Assembly: GCF_000765145.1 (NCBI RefSeq)
Contig: NZ_JMGA01000029.1
Coordinates: 1-64,000 of the forward strand
Length of the DNA stretch: 64,000 nucleotides
Origin: Desulfosporosinus sp. HMP52
GTDB taxonomy: Bacteria > Bacillota > Desulfitobacteriia > Desulfitobacteriales > Desulfitobacteriaceae
Direction: 5' to 3'
In this document: in pieces, positions 32,359 through 40,251 of the stretch
Layout of the letters: each line of letters begins with the position of its first letter
Numbering within the stretch: the first letter of the stretch is position 1
Made by a program: the position numbers and the translations under genes
The notes under the pieces: generated by a model
Told to the model about the DNA's origin: nothing
What the model saw: only the letters and a program-made list of their open reading frames with translations
Databases searched by the model: none

Positions 32359-33654
32359 CTAGACAGTCGGTTCAAATTTGTCATTAAGAATTAAAGCACC
32401 ATAGTGTTTAAATTGATCACGAGATAGATTTGAAGTATTCGATAAAACTACGCCGACCCTTCCAGGATAATATCTTAGGATTTTGTCAACTATTTCAATA
32501 GAATCACATTTGATAATGAGGGGCTTCTTAACGAGGTAGCTTATAGTGCTAATAAATTCCCATACGTCAAAGGTTTCACTCATATCGCCAAAATCTATGA
32601 ATAGGCAATCCATCTTTGCCGCTTTATAAGCTTGCAGTAAACTATAAAAATCGCCTTTTCTTAACATGTCTCTCATATCATCATTAATGAAAAGCTTTTC
32701 AATAGATAATTCCTTGTTAGAAAGTTCTAAGTAACTAAAAGCTGATGCAATCATCGAATTCGAACGCAATTCTAAATCCTGAACCTTAATCTCATTGAGC
32801 TCTTTCCTCAAGGCACTGATAAATTCCGGGGTGGTTCCACAACACCCACCAATAAGTCTTACTCCATGCTCAACATATTCTTTTGTATAAGCACTAAATT
32901 GTTCTGGTTTTTGTTTATAGACTGCCTCTCCTGCTACTAATTCTGGCATACCAGCATTCGCTTTAACTGAAAGAGGAATGGAAACGACCCCATGCATTTT
33001 CTTGATAGGTTCAAGTAAACTGTCAGGTCCGCCGGAACAGTTAGCTCCAACTACTTCCACCTTTAATGCTTCACAGACTATTGCACATACCTCAGCTGAA
33101 TTGCCCGATAGAGTTCTACTATTATCATTAAAGGTTACCGAAGCAATAATTGGCAGACTTGTTGTTTCTTTAGCAGCCAATATAGCTGCTCTTAATTCAT
33201 TTAAATCTGTAAATGTTTCAAAATTAACAACATCTGCACCCGCATCCTCGATTGCCTTTAATTGCTCTTTAAAAATATCATAAGCTTTGTCAAAACTTAA
33301 TTCCCCTGCAGGTTCCATAATCATTCCCGTTGGTCCAACTGAAGCAGCAACGTAAGTGTTGTCTCCTGCCACTTCTTTAGCCAATTTAACCCCTTCAAAG
33401 TTCACTTGATAAGTCTTATCCCCTATGCCGTGCTTATCAAGGGTAACTCTATTACCAGGAAACGTATTGGTTTGGATTACGTCAGATCCTGCTTGTTTAT
33501 AAAGATTATACAGGTTTTTGATCTCATCAGGTTTTGATAGATTCCATGATTCTGACGCTTCATTGCCTTTCAATCCTCTCTTCTGAAGCATGACACCTTT
33601 AGACCCATCATATAGTAAAACCCTTTCTTGGATCGAAGTTAAAAAACTCTTCAT
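32359..33654 (-). CDS. Homocysteine S-methyltransferase-family protein with reduced C-terminal pterin-like domain
   Basis: A 431-residue protein. Residues about 1-290 form a cobalamin-dependent-MetH/BHMT-like barrel: LLYDGSKGVMLQ start, TNTFPGN, and the three zinc cysteines in GANCSGG and GGCCGTTPE, which bind and activate a thiol substrate such as homocysteine. Residues about 300-431 resemble a shortened pterin-binding (Fol) domain (KPLIIKCDSIEIVDKILRYY, then PGRVGVVLSN). This segment is only about 130 residues long, against about 260 in full Hcy-Fol proteins. It could transfer methyl groups from a corrinoid protein or other donor. No cobalamin-binding domain or SAM or B12 riboswitch is next to it. 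The ATG has AGGAGG at 8 bases. Confidence 0.83.
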   Translation of the reverse strand: MKSFLTSIQERVLLYDGSKGVMLQKRGLKGNEASESWNLSKPDEIKNLYNLYKQAGSDVIQTNTFPGNRVTLDKHGIGDKTYQVNFEGVKLAKEVAGDNTYVAASVGPTGMIMEPAGELSFDKAYDIFKEQLKAIEDAGADVVNFETFTDLNELRAAILAAKETTSLPIIASVTFNDNSRTLSGNSAEVCAIVCEALKVEVVGANCSGGPDSLLEPIKKMHGVVSIPLSVKANAGMPELVAGEAVYKQKPEQFSAYTKEYVEHGVRLIGGCCGTTPEFISALRKELNEIKVQDLELRSNSMIASAFSYLELSNKELSIEKLFINDDMRDMLRKGDFYSLLQAYKAAKMDCLFIDFGDMSETFDVWEFISTISYLVKKPLIIKCDSIEIVDKILRYYPGRVGVVLSNTSNLSRDQFKHYGALILNDKFEPTV

Positions 33655-33822
33655 AAATTAAACCTCCTACTAAAATGCAAATAATAAGCAATATTAATAA
33701 ACTATACCTTATTTTTACGCAATTCTCTACTTTAAATTCCCAAAAATAACTTATTAATTATACTTGCCTTTAGCAAAAAACAAATTCGCCTTAGTTTATT
33801 AAATTGAGGATCATTAATTAAC

Positions 33823-33850
33823 AAAAAAAGTACTCAGGCTAAGCTGAGCA
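33823..33850 (-). terminator. Short terminator after the M42 peptidase operon
   Basis: On the minus strand GCTCAG/CTGAGT arms with a 6-base loop are followed by ACTTTTTTTG. The stem is only 5-6 bp, so efficiency is doubtful. Confidence 0.5.
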
Positions 33851-33930
33851 ACCAATTTATGGAGGTGTTCATTTATAAGAATTGAAAGGAAACAATCAAT
33901 CAATCAATGAATAAATTGACACTTCCAACC

Positions 33931-34923
33931 TCATTCTAGAGGATGTTCAAGTAAACTCACGAGTAAATCCACGGCAGCTTGAACATCCCTGGAATCAACC
34001 ATTTCAGCGGGACTGTGAACATATCTCGTAGGGATTGAAATTACACCGGAAGGAACTCCTCCTCTAGACAAATGAATAGCTCCGGAATCCGTCCCTCCGT
34101 ACTCTAATACCTCCCACTGAAAGGGAATATTCCTTTCTGCTGCCACCGCAGCCATCCAGCGTTTTATTTGAGGAGGGGTAATCAAAGAACGATCGAAGAC
34201 TTTAATCCCCACACCACTTCCTAATTTCACTGACATGGAGTGGGCCTTAGGAGTATCTCCGGTAGCTGTCACATCGACAGCTATTGCCAGGTCAGGTTCA
34301 AGAGCATAGGCTGCCGTTTTGGCACCTCTGGTTCCGAGTTCTTCTTGCGCAGTGAAAGCAAATACTAATTCATTAGTAGACTTAGAACGTTTAAGTGCTT
34401 CGATAACCACAAAACAACCAATTCGGTCATCAAGAGCTTTAGCCATGATTCTTGACCCTACTTCCACGAAATCTCCTACAAACACTGCCGTTTCTCCTAG
34501 GCGGACAATCTGTTCGGCCTCATTCTGGGAAACTGCACCAATATCAATAAAGAGTTTATCTAGTTTGAAGTCACTTGGTTTAGCTATTTTTTCTACTCCG
34601 ATAGTCCCCATTCTCCCCCTATTAAACTTAACCCTTTGTCCAACTAGGTTAGAGGTACGCACTCCACCGAGAGGGGTAAAACGTAAGAACCCCTCTTTAT
34701 CAATATGTGTAATCATCAAGCCGATTTCATCCATATGAGCAGCAACCATGATTTTTTTACCAGTACCATGACGTACAGCTATGAGATTTCCTAAAGTGTC
34801 ATTAGTAACTTCGTCACAATAAGGACGTATCTGAGCAGATATGAATTCAGCAACCTGCTCTTCTGAACCGGAAGGGCCAAATATCTGGGTTAACTGTTCC
34901 AGGATTCTGAAATCCATATCCAT
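33931..34923 (-). CDS. M42-family metalloaminopeptidase, copy 1 of a tandem trio (complete active site)
   Basis: A 330-residue TET/glutamyl-aminopeptidase-type peptidase that should act in the cytoplasm on small peptides with two metal ions. The ligands and catalytic residues are present: His in AAHMDEIG (H63), Asp in KALDDRIG, catalytic Glu pair in AQEELGTRGA, Asp in VDVTATGD and His in YVHSP. The PDZ-like insertion (about 70-170) that builds the large tetrahedral assembly is present. The start codon follows the stop of the middle copy directly (TAAATG). It is the last of the trio, and expression probably depends on translational coupling. Confidence 0.92.
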   Translation of the reverse strand: MDMDFRILEQLTQIFGPSGSEEQVAEFISAQIRPYCDEVTNDTLGNLIAVRHGTGKKIMVAAHMDEIGLMITHIDKEGFLRFTPLGGVRTSNLVGQRVKFNRGRMGTIGVEKIAKPSDFKLDKLFIDIGAVSQNEAEQIVRLGETAVFVGDFVEVGSRIMAKALDDRIGCFVVIEALKRSKSTNELVFAFTAQEELGTRGAKTAAYALEPDLAIAVDVTATGDTPKAHSMSVKLGSGVGIKVFDRSLITPPQIKRWMAAVAAERNIPFQWEVLEYGGTDSGAIHLSRGGVPSGVISIPTRYVHSPAEMVDSRDVQAAVDLLVSLLEHPLE

Positions 34924-35976
34924 TTAAAATTTGTCCTCCTTAGCAAAATTAATTGAGCTGCCTTCAAAGATATTTGGTAATTCCTTTAGGAGAGCATTAA
35001 CAAGGTCATAACAAGCTTGATAATCCTTTTCTGAAATTACTGAGGCAAAAGAATGGATATAGCGACACGGCACACTCAAACTAATGGTGGGTATTCCAAC
35101 TTTGCTGATATGTATAGAACCGGCATCGTTTCCGCTGCCACTTCCGCGGGGAAACTGTAACGGAATACCGTTCTGTCGAGCTACACCCGTCACCCATTGG
35201 ATGAGCTTCGAACTATAGAGAGTGGATCTATCCATGAATGAACAAACCGGACCCTTACCTAGCTCAGTGATCCAACCCTCTTCGGCACAATCGGACATAT
35301 CGTCCGCCACAATTGCTTCCAGTACTATTGCAAAATCCGGAGCCAAGTGATGAGCAGCAACCTTAGCCCCTCGCAGGCCTACCTTCTCTTGAACAGTAAA
35401 CCCTGCGATCAAGGGAAAATCATAATCGTTTTGGAGCAACTCTGCTAATATGGCACATCCCACTCGGCCTTCAAGGGCCTTACCCTTATAAAGCCCGTCT
35501 CCGAAGGGCTCAAATACGGTTGTGAAATAGGCATAATCTCCAAGTTTCACTTTGCTTGAGGCATCTTCTTTGGATTTTGCTCCGATATCAATATATAGTT
35601 GGTCACAGGATAAAGGATTTTGCCCTTCTGTATGTTTTTGGAGATGAATGGCCTTTGCTCCAATGACTCCCATGTAGGAGTTGTTGATTTGTACAGGTTT
35701 TGAGACCAGAATTTGGGCATCTATTCCGCCGACAGGGCGAAATTTAAGAAATCCTTCTCCGGTTATATCGATAATCATTAAAGCCAATTCGTCCATATGG
35801 GCAGACAGCATTACTTTGGGGCCGGAAAGAGAGTCATTTTTTATCCCAATCAGATTTCCCATTTTGTCAGTATTAATAATGTCTACAAAGGGTTCTATTG
35901 TTTGCCGTAAGAAATTACGGACAAGATTTTCTGCCCCTGAAGTACCATTTAATTCGCTTAGGCTCTTTAATAACAT
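34924..35976 (-). CDS. M42-family peptidase paralogue with degraded metal site, copy 2 (probable pseudoenzyme)
   Basis: A 350-residue M42 protein with full fold length but altered key residues. The first metal His is kept (H60 in SAHMDELA). The LDDR motif is LEGR (E169, G170), so the bridging aspartate is lost. The QEE pair is QEK (E197 kept, metal-ligand Glu changed to K198). The Asp of the VDVT motif is E220. The late His (YIHS) is kept. A standard two-metal centre therefore looks impossible, and it may be a structural or regulatory subunit. The frame is intact, with a good ribosome binding site (GGAGGG at 6 bases) and coupled starts on both sides, so it is not a decaying gene. Confidence 0.88.
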   Translation of the reverse strand: MLLKSLSELNGTSGAENLVRNFLRQTIEPFVDIINTDKMGNLIGIKNDSLSGPKVMLSAHMDELALMIIDITGEGFLKFRPVGGIDAQILVSKPVQINNSYMGVIGAKAIHLQKHTEGQNPLSCDQLYIDIGAKSKEDASSKVKLGDYAYFTTVFEPFGDGLYKGKALEGRVGCAILAELLQNDYDFPLIAGFTVQEKVGLRGAKVAAHHLAPDFAIVLEAIVADDMSDCAEEGWITELGKGPVCSFMDRSTLYSSKLIQWVTGVARQNGIPLQFPRGSGSGNDAGSIHISKVGIPTISLSVPCRYIHSFASVISEKDYQACYDLVNALLKELPNIFEGSSINFAKEDKF

Positions 35977-37031
35977 AACATTCCCTCCAAATCATCTGGT
36001 AAGGAGGCGATGGAATAGGCTAACAGTTTGCCAGAATTTATTACATCCTGAATATTAAGGGTTTCTACTGAAGTGTGCATATACCGCAAGGGGATAGAGA
36101 TCAACCCGGTAGGAATCCCTGCCTGAGTCACTTGAATAGGCCAAGCATCCGTTCCTGAATGTCCCGGAATTGGTTCAATTTGAATAGGTACACGATGGAA
36201 ATGAGCTGAGTCCACAAGATGACCGTAGATCCCAGGATGGATATTAGGCCCGAGGGCAACAGCAGGACCTTTTCCTAAATCAATTGTAACTTGGCCCTTT
36301 AGATCAGGAGTACAGGCATGAGTAACATCTATAATTACTGCCAGATCCGGATTAAGGGCATAGGCACTGGTGATTGCTCCCCTCGCCCCCACTTCTTCCT
36401 GCGTGGTTGCTACTGCAACTACATCATGAGAGTGCTTAAGCCTAGACAGCTCTTCCAGACAAACCTTCATTGCCACTACTCCGGCTCTATCATCTAAGGA
36501 TTTTCCAGCTATTAGGTTATTCAGAAGCGGATAGGTTTGGCGTTTTATAGTGATGATATCTCCCACTTGGATAACCTCCTGGATTTTGGCCAGAGGCATC
36601 CCAACATCAATAACCATTTCGTCCATTTTGACAGCCTGACTTGATTCCATTTTATCAAATAGATGGGGCGACAAAGAAGCTATAATACCAGGAATAGCTC
36701 GATTCCCATGAACCAGTACCTCTTGAGACAAGAGAGTGCGTTGGTCGATCCCGCCAATGGATGTGAATTGAAGAAAACCGCGGGAATCAATCTTTTTCAC
36801 AATCAGGCCTATCTCGTCCATATGAGCAGCTAACATAATTTTTTTATTAGATTCTTTAATCCCTCTTTTCAGAGCGTAAACATTACCGATTTTATCACCC
36901 AGTACCTCGTCACTAAATTCTTTAAATCCTTCTCTGACCAAAGAGGCAATCGAAAACTCATAACCGGAAACTCCCGAGGCTATTGATATGAGGCTAAGAA
37001 AATCTCTGGCATCCTTCAATTGCGGATTCAT
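35967..37031 (-). CDS. M42-family metalloaminopeptidase, copy 3 of the trio (complete active site)
   Basis: A 354-residue M42 peptidase, first gene of the operon. Active-site residues are complete: H70 in AAHMDEIG, SLDDRAG, TTQEEVGARGA, Asp in IIDVTHA and His in RYMHTS. It overlaps the middle copy by 10 bases. The three proteins share the same fold but differ throughout, so the duplications are old. M42 enzymes form 12-subunit cages and known archaeal paralogues can mix in one cage, which suggests a hetero-oligomer here. Confidence 0.92.
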   Translation of the reverse strand: MNPQLKDARDFLSLISIASGVSGYEFSIASLVREGFKEFSDEVLGDKIGNVYALKRGIKESNKKIMLAAHMDEIGLIVKKIDSRGFLQFTSIGGIDQRTLLSQEVLVHGNRAIPGIIASLSPHLFDKMESSQAVKMDEMVIDVGMPLAKIQEVIQVGDIITIKRQTYPLLNNLIAGKSLDDRAGVVAMKVCLEELSRLKHSHDVVAVATTQEEVGARGAITSAYALNPDLAVIIDVTHACTPDLKGQVTIDLGKGPAVALGPNIHPGIYGHLVDSAHFHRVPIQIEPIPGHSGTDAWPIQVTQAGIPTGLISIPLRYMHTSVETLNIQDVINSGKLLAYSIASLPDDLEGMLCY

Positions 37032-37318
37032 TAAAACCTTTCACCTTCTCTCTGCAAGCTGGTTTCTTAGGTACGTAATGTTATATATTACGTTGGTTTT
37101 CTATTCAGAATAACCTCCACACAGCTATTTCAAAACAATAAACTAAGGCAGTAAGAAGCATTAATATGTTCCGACTGCCCTTGGTAATCGTCCGCTGTAA
37201 ATACTTTTTATTATTTCGAATTTTGGAACTTTAATAAAAGCAATCTATTTCGGTGTGAAAAGTTATATAATTAGCTCAATAAGTAAAGTAGATACAATTG
37301 AAGCGAGGTAAAGCTAAA
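37032..37318. other. Divergent intergenic region upstream of the M42 operon
   Basis: An AT-rich stretch with an imperfect hairpin near 37145-37190 (AAGGCAGT with ACTGCCcTT, one bulge, long loop). I see no convincing promoter pair or known riboswitch. Confidence 0.35.
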
Positions 37319-37627
37319 TTGAGTATTTTTGAAATTATAATGTTAATATGCTTTGGTGCAGCTTGGCCCCTTTCCATTTACAAATCCTATACCTCTCGAT
37401 CAACGGCAGGTAAAAGTGTATCTTTTTTAATTGTAATACTTATCGGCTATGTTGCAGGGATTATGCATAAGGTGTTTAATCAGTATGATGCAGTCGTATA
37501 TTTATATCTTCTTAATTTTTTAATGGTCTTTACGGATCTTCTAATCTATTTTCGCAACAGTCGCTTCTCAACTTCAAACCATCCTAGTAAAAAGAAAGTA
37601 TCTCACTCAGCCGTTTCTGCTAAGTAA
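37319..37627 (+). CDS. Small membrane protein, SemiSWEET/PQ-loop-like
   Basis: A 102-residue protein with three membrane spans (near 3-20, 35-55 and 60-80) and a basic C-terminal tail. CFGAAWPLSIYKSYTSRSTA and GKSVSFLI resemble the PQ-loop pattern of SemiSWEET sugar carriers and related small clostridial proteins, with WPLS in place of PQ. TTG 37319 is preceded by GCGAGGT at 9 bases. A TTG 21 bases earlier lies before that site and is unlikely. It stands alone, followed by a strong terminator. A transport role is inferred from topology only. Confidence 0.7.
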   Translation: MSIFEIIMLICFGAAWPLSIYKSYTSRSTAGKSVSFLIVILIGYVAGIMHKVFNQYDAVVYLYLLNFLMVFTDLLIYFRNSRFSTSNHPSKKKVSHSAVSAK

Positions 37628-37702
37628 TAAATAATATCTTGGTAGTTCTAGCTATCTCAAAAACAATTCAACTCTAACATCACTGGTCGCAAAATGGTTT
37701 AA

Positions 37703-37732
37703 TTAAAGGGCTGTCAAGTGACAGCCCTTTAA
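37703..37732 (+). terminator. Terminator of the small membrane protein gene
   Basis: A perfect 13-bp stem (37703-37715 with 37720-37732) and a 4-base loop, with AAAGGGCTGTC/GACAGCCCTTT arms, then a T-rich tail. Confidence 0.9.
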
Positions 37733-37830
37733 CTCTTTTATTCCTTTTTATGCCTTAGTTAGCCGAATCAAGTATGTTGATAAACCATATCTTAAGCCAA
37801 AGGCTAGATCCCTCAAGCTTTATAATTATA

Positions 37831-37839
37831 TGATATAAT
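37831..37839 (+). promoter_or_regulatory. Extended -10 promoter of the NarL-type regulator
   Basis: TGATATAAT is a perfect TATAAT with the TG extension, 36 bases before the ATG. No good -35 is needed for such promoters and none is seen. Confidence 0.6.
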
Positions 37840-37874
37840 GTACGCAATATTCCAATTAAAAAAGAGGTTATATT

Positions 37875-38534
37875 ATGTTGAAGGTATTAATTGCCGATGA
37901 TCAAAAACTCTTACGGGAGAGCTTTAAAACTATTATTGAAAACCACGGGGAAATGAATGTTGTTGCTTGTGCCGCTAATGGAAGAGAAGCCTATGAATTG
38001 TGCGGCAAGTACAATCCCGATGTGGTGTTAATGGATATTTCTATGCCAGTCTGCAATGGAACGGAAGCAACTAAATTAATTAAATCTGATTACCCACATG
38101 TAAAGGTTCTGATCGTTACTGCTTCTGATGACGAGGAAGATGTGTCTGAAGCAATCAGTAATGGAGCAAATGGCTACATTCTAAAAAATGTTGGTACGGA
38201 AGAATTAATGCTGGCTATTAAAAGCACTTACCATGGTTTACAGATAATGCATAGAGATGTTTTTAAGCCGGCAACTTTTAATAAAAACCCTAAAGAACCT
38301 GTGCGAATACAAAACAATAAAGTGATTATTAACGATATTGAAGTTCCTATATCTGACAGAGAAGTGGAAATCATCCGTATGATTGTTGAAGGGAAAGACA
38401 ACAAAGAAATAGGCGCTTCCCTTTTCATAGCGGAGGGAACCGTAAAAAATACCATAACCACCATTATCTCAAAGCTTCAACTTAAAGATAGAACCCAACT
38501 TGCTGTTTTTGCCATAAAAAATCATATAGTATAG
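37875..38534 (+). CDS. NarL/FixJ-family response regulator (orphan)
   Basis: A 219-residue regulator. The receiver at 1-118 has ADDQ, Asp in VLMDISMPVCNG, Thr in IVTASD and Lys in LKNVG. The LuxR-type HTH at about 150-215 has ISDREVEIIRMIVEGKDNKE and AEGTVKNTITTIISKL. No kinase of the matching NarX type is adjacent, so its partner is unknown. It may be phosphorylated by the hybrid kinase encoded nearby on the other strand. Its own extended -10 promoter precedes it. It ends 5 bases before the end of the convergent EAL gene, with no terminator between. Confidence 0.9.
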   Translation: MLKVLIADDQKLLRESFKTIIENHGEMNVVACAANGREAYELCGKYNPDVVLMDISMPVCNGTEATKLIKSDYPHVKVLIVTASDDEEDVSEAISNGANGYILKNVGTEELMLAIKSTYHGLQIMHRDVFKPATFNKNPKEPVRIQNNKVIINDIEVPISDREVEIIRMIVEGKDNKEIGASLFIAEGTVKNTITTIISKLQLKDRTQLAVFAIKNHIV

Positions 38535-38539
38535 TAGTA

Positions 38540-40219
38540 CTATTTTTTTTCAAAGGGTTGCGTGAGCAGTAGGTTGCTCATCTCGTTTTCGCTAACGGGC
38601 TTGCTGAAGTAATACCCTTGCATAATATCACAACCCAGATTTGCAAGTAACTCCACATGTTTTTCTTCCTCTACACCTTCAGCCACGGTTTTGAGATCTA
38701 ATGTATGAGCTAGTTCAATAATATGTTTGACAATCTCGTAATCGACTTTCTGAGTTAGACAGTTTTGAACAAATACTTTGTCAATCTTTATTTCGTCAAT
38801 TGGATAATCCTTCAAATAGGCTAAGGTAGCTTGTCCCGTGCCAAAATCATCAATCGATAGTTTGAAACCTTTCTCTTTTAGGGCATACATTTTCTTTTGG
38901 GCTTCATCGGGATTAGCCATTATGGCACTTTCCGTTATTTCTATTTTAATGGTTTCAGGAGCTAAATCATATAAACCAGCAAAGTTAGAAATCCTAGCTT
39001 CTAAACTTGGATCGTTAAACTGTAGTGCTGATACATTGACGGAAACACTTGTTGATATTTTATCATTATGAGTTAGATCAGCTAAATACCTCATAGAGTC
39101 TTTAATTACCCAATTGCCTAAATTTATTATGGTTCCGTTTTCTTCAGCACGGTGAATAAAAAAATCCGGAAACATAAAACCATAATCTCTGCTATTCCAT
39201 CTTATTAGTGCTTCCATTCCAACTATTTTATGATTATCAGCCCTTACTTGAGGCTGAAAATGCAGAACAAATTCACGATTATCAATGGCCTTAAATAAAT
39301 TTGTAGCAATCTCAACATGATTCTTATAGTTTCTTTCAAGTTGCTCGTCATAAAATCGAATATAAAATTTTTCCTTGTTCTTTTCTTCGTTAGCTAGTCG
39401 AGCATTATTAACAAGTTCATTTCCTGTGGAACCATTTTGAGGGTATAGAGAAATCCCTATTTTGCAAGAAAGCAGTAACTCCCCATTCAAATACTCAATT
39501 GGATTGGCAAATGCCTTGACAAGATCATCTGCAAATCTAGCCGCCTCCTCAGGCCCTGCACTATCAAGCAAGATTGTGAAATTGCCTTCTTTATTATAGG
39601 ATATTATTTTTACGTCTTCTCGCCCATTTTGGAACTTTTCGACTAGTCCTTTAAGCATTTGTCGATCATTTATTTTTGAGAGGTAATTGTTTAAGAACAT
39701 TGAATTGCTTAATTTTACTGCAACTATGGCAAATTGGGAGGCCATGCTTTGTTCTTGGCTTATCATAATATTATCAATATAGTCAATGAAAAGCATGTCA
39801 TTGGGCAACCCCGTGCTATGGTCATAGAGCAGTCTTCTAAACCGATCAAGTTTTAAGACAGTCCTTACCCTGGCCTTTACTTCCAAAGCATCTAGGGGTT
39901 TACATAGAAATTCGTCTGCGCCTGATTGAAAACCTTTTAGTTTTGATTCTCGATCTTCTAAAGCAGTAACCATAATAACAGGCATTAAGGATGTATAGGG
40001 ATTGTTTCTGATTCTCTTACAAACTTCAAATCCATCCATATCTGGCAATATGACATCAAGGAGCACTAAATCCGGCTTTATCTCGAAGGCCTTTTTCAGA
40101 GCGTCCTTGCCGTTTGAGGCAAATTCTATATAGTAATCCTCTCGCTCCAGTAATGCGTTCAATACTTTCTGTCCTGAGATACTATCATCCACAATTAAAA
40201 TACTATTTTTTCTGTCCAT
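38540..40219 (-). CDS. Response regulator with degenerate GGDEF and intact EAL domain (c-di-GMP phosphodiesterase)
   Basis: A 559-residue protein. The receiver at about 1-125 has VDDSI, Asp in LLDVILPDMDG and Lys in CKPLD. A GGDEF-like domain follows (about 135-285), whose signature is replaced by KEGNF, so no cyclase activity is expected. The EAL domain (about 300-545) has the complete EALIRW, NVSALQF, EITES, DDFGTG and EGVEEE motifs. It should cut cyclic di-GMP in response to phosphorylation. It lies 32 bases after the hybrid kinase gene and is probably its output. GAGGAGGG lies 6 bases before the ATG. Confidence 0.93.
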   Translation of the reverse strand: MDRKNSILIVDDSISGQKVLNALLEREDYYIEFASNGKDALKKAFEIKPDLVLLDVILPDMDGFEVCKRIRNNPYTSLMPVIMVTALEDRESKLKGFQSGADEFLCKPLDALEVKARVRTVLKLDRFRRLLYDHSTGLPNDMLFIDYIDNIMISQEQSMASQFAIVAVKLSNSMFLNNYLSKINDRQMLKGLVEKFQNGREDVKIISYNKEGNFTILLDSAGPEEAARFADDLVKAFANPIEYLNGELLLSCKIGISLYPQNGSTGNELVNNARLANEEKNKEKFYIRFYDEQLERNYKNHVEIATNLFKAIDNREFVLHFQPQVRADNHKIVGMEALIRWNSRDYGFMFPDFFIHRAEENGTIINLGNWVIKDSMRYLADLTHNDKISTSVSVNVSALQFNDPSLEARISNFAGLYDLAPETIKIEITESAIMANPDEAQKKMYALKEKGFKLSIDDFGTGQATLAYLKDYPIDEIKIDKVFVQNCLTQKVDYEIVKHIIELAHTLDLKTVAEGVEEEKHVELLANLGCDIMQGYYFSKPVSENEMSNLLLTQPFEKK

Positions 40220-40251
40220 AATATCCCTCCTCTCTAAAGATCTAATAACAT

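Noticed and set aside
33655-33930. SAM or cobalamin riboswitch upstream of the homocysteine methyltransferase-like gene
   Set aside because: No SAM-box or B12-box bases are visible. The only hairpin there is the short terminator of the M42 operon.
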